DNA of 46,643 nt from Marinilabiliaceae bacterium. Its GTDB lineage: Bacteria; Bacteroidota; Bacteroidia; Bacteroidales; Marinilabiliaceae. Within the stretch, counting starts at the first letter, position 1. Each line of letters begins with the position of its first letter. The translations under genes and the position numbers were made by a program. The notes under the pieces were generated by a model. The model was not told where the DNA came from. It did no database searches and saw nothing but the letters and a program-made list of their open reading frames with translations. Shown in pieces: positions 35,633 to 42,117 of this stretch. The stretch spans positions 1 through 46,643 of the forward strand of contig JAEINY010000014.1 in NCBI GenBank assembly GCA_016342595.1. Direction: 5' to 3'.

Positions 35633-37498
35633 ATGGCAGATAAAACAAATCAACTGTTATTCAGTGATTTCTCTCCTATTTCCACCAAGGAGTGGATGGA
35701 TAGAATCACGACAGACTTGAAAGGAGCGGACTTTGAGAGAAGACTCGTTTGGCGAACCAATGAAGGTTTTAAAGTGCAGCCCTTCTACCGGTCGGAAGAT
35801 CTGGAACCATTGAGCTATCTGGAAAGCCAACCGGGAGAATTTCCGTATGTGCGTGGTAACAAAGCAAACAACAATACCTGGTTTGTACGTCAGGATATGG
35901 TTGTAAGTGATGTGAAAGCAACCAACGAAAAAGCACTAGATATCTTGAATAAAGGTATCGATAGTCTGGGATTCAAATTTGAAGATGAAGCTATCATCAC
36001 AGAAGAGAATTTGACAAGCTTACTGAAAAACATTGTTGCGGAAATCGTTGAGATCAATGTGGAAACCAAGCATGGTAATAAAAAGTTGGTAGAAGCATTG
36101 GAAGGTGCATTGAGAAAAGCAAACCACGATTTAGCAAAAGTTCAAGGATCGATTAACTATGATCCAATTGGAAATTTGACCATTAGCGGTAAAGTTTGTT
36201 CTTCTATTGAGAAGGCCCTGGACTATGCTAAAGAAATTATTGAAGCAGGTAAAAATCTTCCTGAATTTAAAACTGTCGCCGTTAATGGAAGACATTTTGG
36301 GAATGCCGGTGCCAATGTGGTACAGGAGTTAGCATTTGCTTTGTCGCAGGGTAATGAATACCTGTCACAGTTAACTGAGCGCGGTTTATCTATAAATGAA
36401 GTAGCTGCTAAGCTCAAATTCAATCTGGGGGTTAGTGGTAACTACTTCATGGAGATTGCTAAGTTGAGAGCTGGTCGTTTATTGTGGGCTAAAATTGTGG
36501 AAGCTTATCAACCAACTGGCAAAGAAGTTTGCAAAATGCATGTCCATAGTGAAACAACGAATTGGAACAAAACCATTTTTGATCCAAACGTGAACATGTT
36601 GCGGACGCAAACTGAGGCCATGTCTGCATCCATTGGTGGAACGCAGTCTTTGACTGTTCAGCCCTATGATACTTTGTATAAAAATTCTGATGATATTTCA
36701 GAACGTATCGCACGTAACCAGCAGTTGTTGTTGAAAGAAGAATCTCACTTCGAGAAGATTGTGGATGCAGCAGGTGGATCTTATTATATTGAAACTTTAA
36801 CTGACAGCATCGCCAGCGAGGCTTGGAAACTGTTTGTTGAAATTGAAGATAAAGGTGGATATTTGGCTGCCTTGAAAGAAGGATTTATTCAGGGATTGTT
36901 GAAAGAGATGGCTGATAAGCGTCGTAAGGCAGTTGCTACACGTCGTGAAAACCTGTTAGGTACCAATCAGTTCCCTAATTGTAACGAGCAGATTTTGGCT
37001 AACATTGATGCTTCGAAATTGGCAAAAACTACTGCTTGCGAAGGTGAGTGTGAAGTTCAACCAATTGAAATCTTCCGTGGTGCTGAGGAGTTTGAGGCTT
37101 TACGTTTAGCAACTGAAAAATCAGGTAAGCGTCCTAAAGTATTTATGTTGACTTACGGAAACTTAGCGATGCGTTTAGCACGTTCTCAATTCTCTGGTAA
37201 CTTCTTCGGATGTGCCGGATATGAAATCATTGATAACTTAGGTTTCAAAACAATTGAAGAAGGTGTGGAGGCTGCTAAAAAAGCTGCAGCTGACATCGTT
37301 GTGCTTTGTAGTGCTGATGACGAGTATGTGGACGCCGCTCCAAAAGCATTTGAATTATTAGGTGAAACACCATTAGTAGTAGCTGGTGCTCCTGCTTGTG
37401 CCGATGACCTGAAAGCAAAAGGCATCACTCACTTTGTGAATGTACGTTCAAATGTGTTGGAGACATTGCAAGGATTTAATACGTTGCTTTTAAGATAA
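35633..37498 (+). CDS. mutA: Methylmalonyl-CoA mutase, small (beta) subunit
   Basis: A 621-residue protein from ATG 35633; an in-frame TTG eight codons earlier falls at the predicted transcription start and is unlikely. A TIM-barrel mutase domain (to about residue 470, with SVETTNWNKT-like region, MSASIGGTQSL and AAGGSYYIETLTD) is followed by a B12-binding-like flavodoxin fold domain (about 490-621). The cobalamin motif DxHxxG is absent from that domain, as expected for the non-catalytic subunit. With MutB it interconverts succinyl-CoA and (R)-methylmalonyl-CoA, the B12-dependent step of propionate formation or degradation. The operon is interrupted by a four-helix-bundle gene 27 bases later. 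Confidence 0.95.
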   Translation: MADKTNQLLFSDFSPISTKEWMDRITTDLKGADFERRLVWRTNEGFKVQPFYRSEDLEPLSYLESQPGEFPYVRGNKANNNTWFVRQDMVVSDVKATNEKALDILNKGIDSLGFKFEDEAIITEENLTSLLKNIVAEIVEINVETKHGNKKLVEALEGALRKANHDLAKVQGSINYDPIGNLTISGKVCSSIEKALDYAKEIIEAGKNLPEFKTVAVNGRHFGNAGANVVQELAFALSQGNEYLSQLTERGLSINEVAAKLKFNLGVSGNYFMEIAKLRAGRLLWAKIVEAYQPTGKEVCKMHVHSETTNWNKTIFDPNVNMLRTQTEAMSASIGGTQSLTVQPYDTLYKNSDDISERIARNQQLLLKEESHFEKIVDAAGGSYYIETLTDSIASEAWKLFVEIEDKGGYLAALKEGFIQGLLKEMADKRRKAVATRRENLLGTNQFPNCNEQILANIDASKLAKTTACEGECEVQPIEIFRGAEEFEALRLATEKSGKRPKVFMLTYGNLAMRLARSQFSGNFFGCAGYEIIDNLGFKTIEEGVEAAKKAAADIVVLCSADDEYVDAAPKAFELLGETPLVVAGAPACADDLKAKGITHFVNVRSNVLETLQGFNTLLLR

Positions 37499-37519
37499 TA
37501 GATTTATAGATAATAGATT
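37493..37519. repeat. Tandem AGATAATAGATT repeat at the mutA end of the inserted gene
   Basis: AGATAATAGATT occurs at 37493-37504, overlapping the mutA stop codon, and again at 37508-37519. AGATTTATAGATAA (37500-37513) is the near reverse complement of TTATCTATAATCT (37896-37908) after the inserted gene. Confidence 0.65.
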
Positions 37520-37525
37520 GTTAAG

Positions 37526-37888
37526 ATGCATAACTTTAGAGAATTGATTGTTTGGCAAAAAAGTAGAATGCTTGTAAAAGACATTTATACTTTAACTGCC
37601 AGCTTTCCAAAGTCTGAGTTGTATAGTCTTGTCAATCAAATGAGAAGATCTGCTGTTTCTATTCCTTCAAATATTGCGGAAGGTTCTGGACACAAATCTG
37701 CTAAGGAGTTTTGTCGCTATTTAGAAATAGCAAATAGTTCTTCTCTTGAGCTTGAAACGCAGATTTATTTGTCTCTTGATCTTTCTTTTATTAATGAAGC
37801 TGAATTTGAAAGTATTCTGAAAAAGATTCATGAAATACAAAAGATGATCTTCAGTCTGGAAAGAAAGATTCAATCTGATAAAATCTAA
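37526..37888 (+). CDS. Four-helix-bundle protein (S23 / 23S rRNA intervening-sequence family)
   Basis: A 120-residue protein of the four-helix-bundle family TIGR02436 (S23, the protein encoded in some 23S rRNA intervening sequences). Signatures: FRELIVWQKSRMLVKDIY, FPKSELYSLVNQMRRSAVSIPSNIAEG and EFCRYLEIANSSSLELETQI. The molecular function is unknown; nucleic-acid interaction is suggested by the related Avd proteins of diversity-generating retroelements. It sits between mutA and mutB, which normally adjoin, with short inverted and tandem repeats on both sides (37493-37519 and 37896-37908). Its base composition is lower in G+C than mutA/mutB. This looks like an inserted cassette. Confidence 0.93.
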   Translation: MHNFRELIVWQKSRMLVKDIYTLTASFPKSELYSLVNQMRRSAVSIPSNIAEGSGHKSAKEFCRYLEIANSSSLELETQIYLSLDLSFINEAEFESILKKIHEIQKMIFSLERKIQSDKI

Positions 37889-37895
37889 TAGTCTC

Positions 37896-37908
37896 TTATC
37901 TATAATCT
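37896..37908. repeat. Inverted-repeat arm after the inserted gene
   Basis: TTATCTATAATCT is the reverse complement of AGATTATAGATAA; the upstream arm (37500-37513) has one additional T. Together they bracket the four-helix-bundle gene. Confidence 0.55.
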
Positions 37909-37925
37909 CAAAATACTAAAATATC

Positions 37926-40079
37926 ATGCGACCAAAATTTAATAATACAGATATAAAAACCAAGTCTTGTGCCACAGATGCAAAGGCCTGGGAACAAAAA
38001 CACGGGATTAAAAAAGATTGGGTGACACCTGAGCGTATCCCTGTAAAACCCGTTTATAGTAAGACTGATTTGGAAGGGATGGAGCATTTGAATTATGCTG
38101 CCGGCCTGCCTCCGTTTTTACGGGGTCCTTACTCAATGATGTACGCCTTCCGTCCATGGACAGTGCGTCAGTATGCTGGATTCTCCACTGCTGAGGAATC
38201 AAATGCATTCTACCGTCGTAACCTGGCTGCCGGTCAGAAAGGTTTGTCGGTAGCATTTGACCTGGCCACACACCGTGGATATGATTCCGATCACGAACGT
38301 GTTGAAGGTGATGTGGGTAAAGCTGGTGTGGCTATTGATTCAATCCTGGATATGAACGTATTATTTGATGGTATTCCATTGGATAAAATGTCTGTATCGA
38401 TGACAATGAACGGTGCTGTACTACCGATATTGGCATTCTATATCGTGGCTGGTTTGGAGCAAGGTGTAAAGCTGGAACAAATGGCTGGTACCATCCAAAA
38501 CGATATTTTGAAAGAATTTATGGTGCGTAATACTTACATCTACCCACCTAAATTCTCAATGAAAATAATTGCGGACATTTTCGAGTTTACTTCTCAGAAA
38601 ATGCCTAAGTTCAACTCTATCTCAATCTCTGGTTACCACATGCAAGAAGCAGGTGCAACAGCTGATATTGAGTTGGCTTACACCTTGGCCGATGGGTTAG
38701 AGTACTTGCGTGCTGGTACTGACGCTGGTTTAGATATTGATGCCTTTGCACCCCGTTTGTCTTTCTTCTGGGCTGTGGGAATGAACCATTTTATGGAAAT
38801 TGCCAAGATGCGTGCCGGTCGTATGTTGTGGGCGAAAATCGTGAAGAAATTTAATCCTAAAAATCCAAAGTCTTTGGCTTTGCGCACGCACTCTCAGACT
38901 TCCGGATGGTCATTAACGGAGCAAGATCCATTTAATAACGTGGGTCGTACCTGTATAGAAGCAATGGCTGCTTCATTGGGGCATACACAATCGCTGCACA
39001 CCAATGCATTGGATGAAGCGATTGCTTTACCAACCGATTTCTCTGCACGTATTGCACGTAACACTCAGATTTTCATTCAGGATGAGACTCAGGTTTGTCG
39101 CGGTATCGATCCTTGGGCGGGTTCTTATTATGTAGAATCATTGACTAAGGAATTGGTGGACAAAGCATGGGCTCACATTGAGGAGATCGAATCATTGGGT
39201 GGTATGGCTGCTGCGGTCGAGTCCGGTATTCCTAAGATGCGCATTGAAGAGGCTGCGGCTCGTACACAGGCTAAAATCGATAGTCGCAACCAGACTATTG
39301 TGGGTACTAACAAATACCGTTTGGAGAAAGAAGATCCAATCGATATTTTGGACATTGACAATTCAGCTGTACGTACATCTCAGGTAGAACGTTTAGCTAA
39401 ATTGCGTGCCAATCGTAATGAAGCAGAAGTACAAGCGGCTTTAGAGGCCATTACCAAAGCTGTGGAGAGTGGCAAAGGTAACTTGTTGGAGTTAGCTATT
39501 GATGCTGCCCAGAAACGTGCTTCACTAGGTGAGATTTCTGATGCGTGTGAAAAAATTGTAGGAAGGTATAGCGCTGTGATTAGATCTATTTCAGGAGTGT
39601 ATAGCTCAGAATCAGGCGACGACCAAGAGTTTGCAAACGCTCAAAACTTAGCAAAAGAATTTGCTGAAAAAGAAGGTCGCCAGCCACGTATCATGATTGC
39701 CAAAATGGGGCAGGATGGTCATGACCGTGGTGCTAAAGTAGTAGCAACAGGTTATGCTGATATCGGTTTCGATGTGGATATGGGACCCTTGTTCCAGACA
39801 CCTGCCGAAGCAGCTAAACAAGCTGTGGAGAATGATGTACACGTAGTTGGTGTATCCTCATTAGCTGCCGGTCACAAAACATTGGTACCTCAAATCATTG
39901 CCGAGTTGAAAAAACTGGGGCGTGAGGATATCATGGTTATCTGTGGTGGTGTGATTCCAGCTCAGGATTACCAATATCTGTATGATGCAGGTGCAGTGGC
40001 TATCTTTGGTCCTGGTACTTCTGTGGCGAAAGCGGGTGTTGATATCTTGAATTTGTTATTGCAAGGTAGCGAAGAATAG
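37926..40079 (+). CDS. mutB: Methylmalonyl-CoA mutase, large (alpha) subunit
   Basis: A 717-residue catalytic subunit. The N-terminal TIM barrel has [25 protein letters not shown] and [31 protein letters not shown] (substrate channel). [19 protein letters not shown] and [37 protein letters not shown] follow. The C-terminal B12 domain (about 580-717) has the cobalamin-ligand motif DxHDxG in [26 protein letters not shown], with [10 protein letters not shown] and [11 protein letters not shown]. It pairs with MutA. MeaB and the epimerase are not in the window. The gene begins 37 bases after the inserted four-helix-bundle gene and ends at a strong terminator. Confidence 0.98.
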   Translation: MRPKFNNTDIKTKSCATDAKAWEQKHGIKKDWVTPERIPVKPVYSKTDLEGMEHLNYAAGLPPFLRGPYSMMYAFRPWTVRQYAGFSTAEESNAFYRRNLAAGQKGLSVAFDLATHRGYDSDHERVEGDVGKAGVAIDSILDMNVLFDGIPLDKMSVSMTMNGAVLPILAFYIVAGLEQGVKLEQMAGTIQNDILKEFMVRNTYIYPPKFSMKIIADIFEFTSQKMPKFNSISISGYHMQEAGATADIELAYTLADGLEYLRAGTDAGLDIDAFAPRLSFFWAVGMNHFMEIAKMRAGRMLWAKIVKKFNPKNPKSLALRTHSQTSGWSLTEQDPFNNVGRTCIEAMAASLGHTQSLHTNALDEAIALPTDFSARIARNTQIFIQDETQVCRGIDPWAGSYYVESLTKELVDKAWAHIEEIESLGGMAAAVESGIPKMRIEEAAARTQAKIDSRNQTIVGTNKYRLEKEDPIDILDIDNSAVRTSQVERLAKLRANRNEAEVQAALEAITKAVESGKGNLLELAIDAAQKRASLGEISDACEKIVGRYSAVIRSISGVYSSESGDDQEFANAQNLAKEFAEKEGRQPRIMIAKMGQDGHDRGAKVVATGYADIGFDVDMGPLFQTPAEAAKQAVENDVHVVGVSSLAAGHKTLVPQIIAELKKLGREDIMVICGGVIPAQDYQYLYDAGAVAIFGPGTSVAKAGVDILNLLLQGSEE

Positions 40080-40141
40080 TCATTAGTGAACAGTTAGTAG
40101 TCAGTAGGCCGAAGTGGCCTGGTGGCTGTAACGAGATATAG

Positions 40142-40175
40142 AAAAGCCTTCCTGCGTAAACAGGAAGGCTTTTTT
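40142..40175 (+). terminator. Terminator of the mutA/mutB operon
   Basis: AAAAGCCTTCCTG (40142-40154) and CAGGAAGGCTTTT (40161-40173) form a 13-bp stem around CGTAAA, followed by further T. The A-rich flank also allows it to serve the convergent gene. Confidence 0.93.
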
Positions 40176-40218
40176 AATGTTATATTTATTACTCTTAAAT
40201 AGTGCGGAAGCCACCGAT

Positions 40219-40686
40219 TTAAAGATCACTGTATTTTGTGTTGAGAAGGTGTTTGTCTTTTTGGGTAACAGCTTCTAAATCTTTAATATCTATTGAAAAG
40301 CTCTGATCGGTTGAGATAGATAATTTAACGGTGCCCAATACATTATTGGGATTAGGTTTAGACGATGTCCAACATATTGTACCGTAGCTCCTGTTTTTAA
40401 CCAAATTTAAATCATCCTTGGCGTTTAATTTTTCTGCCACTAATTCGGCTTCTGTCTCTGAATATTTTTGGAGTGATTTATAATTGATGGAGATGATTTT
40501 ACCTTTGAATTTTTCTACACTTACAATCCCTGGTTTCTCAAAAATTGTTGTTTGAATTTGCTTCTTCCCCCATAAGGGACCTAGTAATCCATTGCCTCCT
40601 ATTTTAATTCCTTTTATACTTTGTGATTTTAAATTCATACATACTGTAATGATGAATATTGCGCAAAATAGATACTTTAACTTCAT
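40219..40686 (-). CDS. Exported protein of unknown function
   Basis: A 155-residue protein from the ATG at 40686. The signal peptide MKLKYLFCAIFIITVCMNLK is followed by SQSIKGIKIGGNG. The mature part is predicted mixed alpha/beta, with WTSSKPNPNNVLGTVKLSIS near the middle. An in-frame ATG five codons upstream exists, but the 40686 start gives the better signal peptide. I recognise no family. It is convergent with mutB and lies alone; its location is likely the periplasm or outside the cell. Confidence 0.65.
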   Translation of the reverse strand: MKLKYLFCAIFIITVCMNLKSQSIKGIKIGGNGLLGPLWGKKQIQTTIFEKPGIVSVEKFKGKIISINYKSLQKYSETEAELVAEKLNAKDDLNLVKNRSYGTICWTSSKPNPNNVLGTVKLSISTDQSFSIDIKDLEAVTQKDKHLLNTKYSDL

Positions 40687-40825
40687 TATGAGATTTATCA
40701 AAAAAAATGAGTGGGAAAAAATAATAAATCTGTTTATAGATACTAGAAAAATAAAGTATTAAATTTCTAGATTTCACCCCTTTTAGGATCTCTTTAAGGG
40801 CTCATTATTAATTTTTAGGAATAAC

Positions 40826-40894
40826 GTGTGGCAAGGATACACGGAAGGAACAAATACACCCGCTTTCTTTGCGCCCCTGCGACTCTGCGCGAGA
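40826..40894. repeat. Dispersed-repeat-like block
   Basis: The block begins GTGTGGCAAGGATACACGGA and ends with GCGACTCTGCGCGAGATT. 'ctttgcg-ctctgcg-cttgcgcgaga' wording of this kind recurs in non-coding dispersed repeats of many bacteria, and it is much richer in G+C than the flanks. It is of the same type as the block at 1045-1121 but not a close copy. Number of copies elsewhere is not visible. Confidence 0.5.
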
Positions 40895-40899
40895 TTTTT

Positions 40900-41190
40900 C
40901 TATCCTCTCTTCTTCCGCACCAACTGAATACTCCCAAAGCCCGCAATAATCGAAATGTAAAATCCAAAATCATACCACCACCCCGTATTAAACGACTCAT
41001 ATATGGAGACATTGGATTTAAACAGTCCTATAATCAAAGAGATGGGTGCAATCCAACCGTGCCAGATTCCGGTAAAGAAACCGGCCGGTTTGAGGGGTGA
41101 ATATCTGCCTGCACCAGGAAAGCAAGATGAAAGGAGTAGGGTCAAAGCAAACAGGCTACAGATGATAAGGATGGTTTTTCGCTTGTTCAT
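40900..41190 (-). CDS. Small membrane lipoprotein
   Basis: A 96-residue protein. The signal MNKRKTILIICSLFALTLLL ends at a lipobox with Cys23 (LLSSC). RYSPLKPAGFFTGIWHGWIAPISLIIGLF and WWYDFGFYISIIAGFGSIQLV then provide two membrane segments. I recall similar proteins with PAGF..GIWHG and YDFGF as a common uncharacterised family in Bacteroidota. Its function is not known. The dispersed repeat at 40826-40894 lies directly beyond its stop codon, and the plus-strand frames that overlap it are shadows. Confidence 0.75.
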   Translation of the reverse strand: MNKRKTILIICSLFALTLLLSSCFPGAGRYSPLKPAGFFTGIWHGWIAPISLIIGLFKSNVSIYESFNTGWWYDFGFYISIIAGFGSIQLVRKKRG

Positions 41191-41391
41191 AACGTGTTGA
41201 TTTAGCTTATGAATGGATTGAGTTAATGTACCAATCTATTTATGAAAAGGCAAGTAGGGGATTCTGAGAACTTCTTATTTTACTTCTTTTACATCAGGTC
41301 TTTATAGAAAAAACTTTTTTAAAAGTCAACTTGAATATTTACTATTTTTCCACGAATTTGAATAATAGTATAAACTAACAACCAAACTATT
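41191..41391. other. AT-rich divergent intergenic region
   Basis: 200 bases separate the small lipoprotein gene and the HU-related gene. I see no element that I could defend as a promoter. Confidence 0.4.
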
Positions 41392-41775
41392 ATGAGCGTA
41401 TTATTCAAATCTTCAGCTAAGGTAAATCCGAGAGATGTGTCAGCACCTTTAAAGTATTATGCCACGGCCATTCGTAAGGATGTGACGGATATTGATAAGC
41501 TGTGTCAATTGATTTCGGCCAACTCCACCATGAGTCGTTCGGATGTGTATGGGGTAGTGATTGAATTATTGGATAAGATCAACTACGAGTTGAGTGAAGG
41601 CCGGACGGTCAAACTTGATAAGTTAGGGCATTTTAGCCTTTCTCTTAAAAGCGAGGGGGTTGAAGCGCCAGAAGAGGTCTCCTCCCGGCTTATCAAAGGG
41701 GCCAAAATTAATTTCCGGCCCGATAAAGAATTACGTGATATGTTGACCACACTGAAATATGTAAAAGCAAATTAG
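41392..41775 (+). CDS. HU-related DNA-binding protein (HU-HIG family)
   Basis: A 127-residue HU-like protein of the Bacteroidota type (TIGR01201-like). A short N-terminal extension (SVLFKSSAKVNPRDVSAPLKYYATAIRK) precedes the IHF/HU fold: helices with VTDIDKLCQLISANSTMSRSDVYGVVIELLDKINYEL, then the beta-arm region GRTVKLDKLGHFSLSLKSEG and GAKINFRPDKELRDML. The typical DNA-intercalating proline of HU (in the RNP motif) is not evident. Bends or coats DNA, probably a nucleoid or repeat-bound protein; target unknown. A terminator follows directly. Confidence 0.9.
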   Translation: MSVLFKSSAKVNPRDVSAPLKYYATAIRKDVTDIDKLCQLISANSTMSRSDVYGVVIELLDKINYELSEGRTVKLDKLGHFSLSLKSEGVEAPEEVSSRLIKGAKINFRPDKELRDMLTTLKYVKAN

Positions 41776-41808
41776 GAGTGGCTGGTCTTTCATTTTTTTT
41801 AGTAGTAG

Positions 41809-41833
41809 AAAGCTCCCTCTGGGAGCTTTTTTT
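41809..41833 (+). terminator. Terminator of the HU-related gene
   Basis: AAAGCTCCC (41809-41817), loop TCT, GGGAGCTTT (41821-41829), then T to 41833. A perfect 9-bp stem with a 3-base loop. Confidence 0.93.
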
Positions 41834-41844
41834 ATATGCTGATT

Positions 41845-41941
41845 GGGATAATCAATTATCCCGCGTACCAAAATCAATTATCCCGCTGGGGAAAACAAAT
41901 TATCCCCATGGGCATAAATATTTATCCCCAGCGGGATAATT
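41845..41941. repeat. Cluster of TTATCCC palindromes
   Basis: GGGATAAT (41845-41852) pairs with ATTATCCC (41855-41862). ATCAATTATCCCGC is repeated at 41851-41864 and 41873-41886. AATTATCCCGCTGGGG (41876-41891) pairs perfectly with CCCCAGCGGGATAATT (41926-41941) over 16 bp. Between them TTAT and ATAA flank CCCATGGG, a third dyad. All unit cores are TTATCCC or its complement. It lies between the HU-related gene and the glycosidase gene. Confidence 0.85.
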
Positions 41942-42117
41942 AGATAAGCTACTTTCCACAAACGTTTGCAAAGCGGTGGAACAGGGTATGATATTTCATA
42001 ACTGATTGATAATTAATTAAAAGTTGGTGATGTAGTTTGCGCTTCATCCAATACATTAGTAATTTGCAGCTGAAACACTTTGGCATGGTGACATGCCGTC
42101 ACACCATCTTTTGAATT
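41942..42117. other. Leader region of the glycosidase gene
   Basis: It holds CAAACGTTTG (41959-41968), a CG-centred 10-bp palindrome of the type bound by LacI-family repressors. Two mutually exclusive hairpins lie just before the start: GGCATG/CATGCC (42082-42087 with 42092-42097) and a longer one with GTGAC/GTCAC at its core (42085-42107). No defensible -7 element is seen. Confidence 0.5.

Noticed and set aside
37100..37498. MutA B12 domain lacking the DxHxxG motif as a damaged gene
   Set aside because: This absence is normal for the small, non-catalytic mutase subunit.
37526..37888. Diversity-generating retroelement with Avd-like protein
   Set aside because: The protein belongs to the broader four-helix family, but there is no reverse transcriptase, template repeat or variable repeat nearby.
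40828..41100. Plus-strand open frame over the repeat and the small lipoprotein gene
   Set aside because: It is antisense to a protein with a clear lipobox and translates the dispersed repeat at its start.
41851..41886. CRISPR-like repetition in the TTATCCC cluster
   Set aside because: Only two exact 14-base copies, with an 8-base spacer and nested palindromes; no cas genes are seen.
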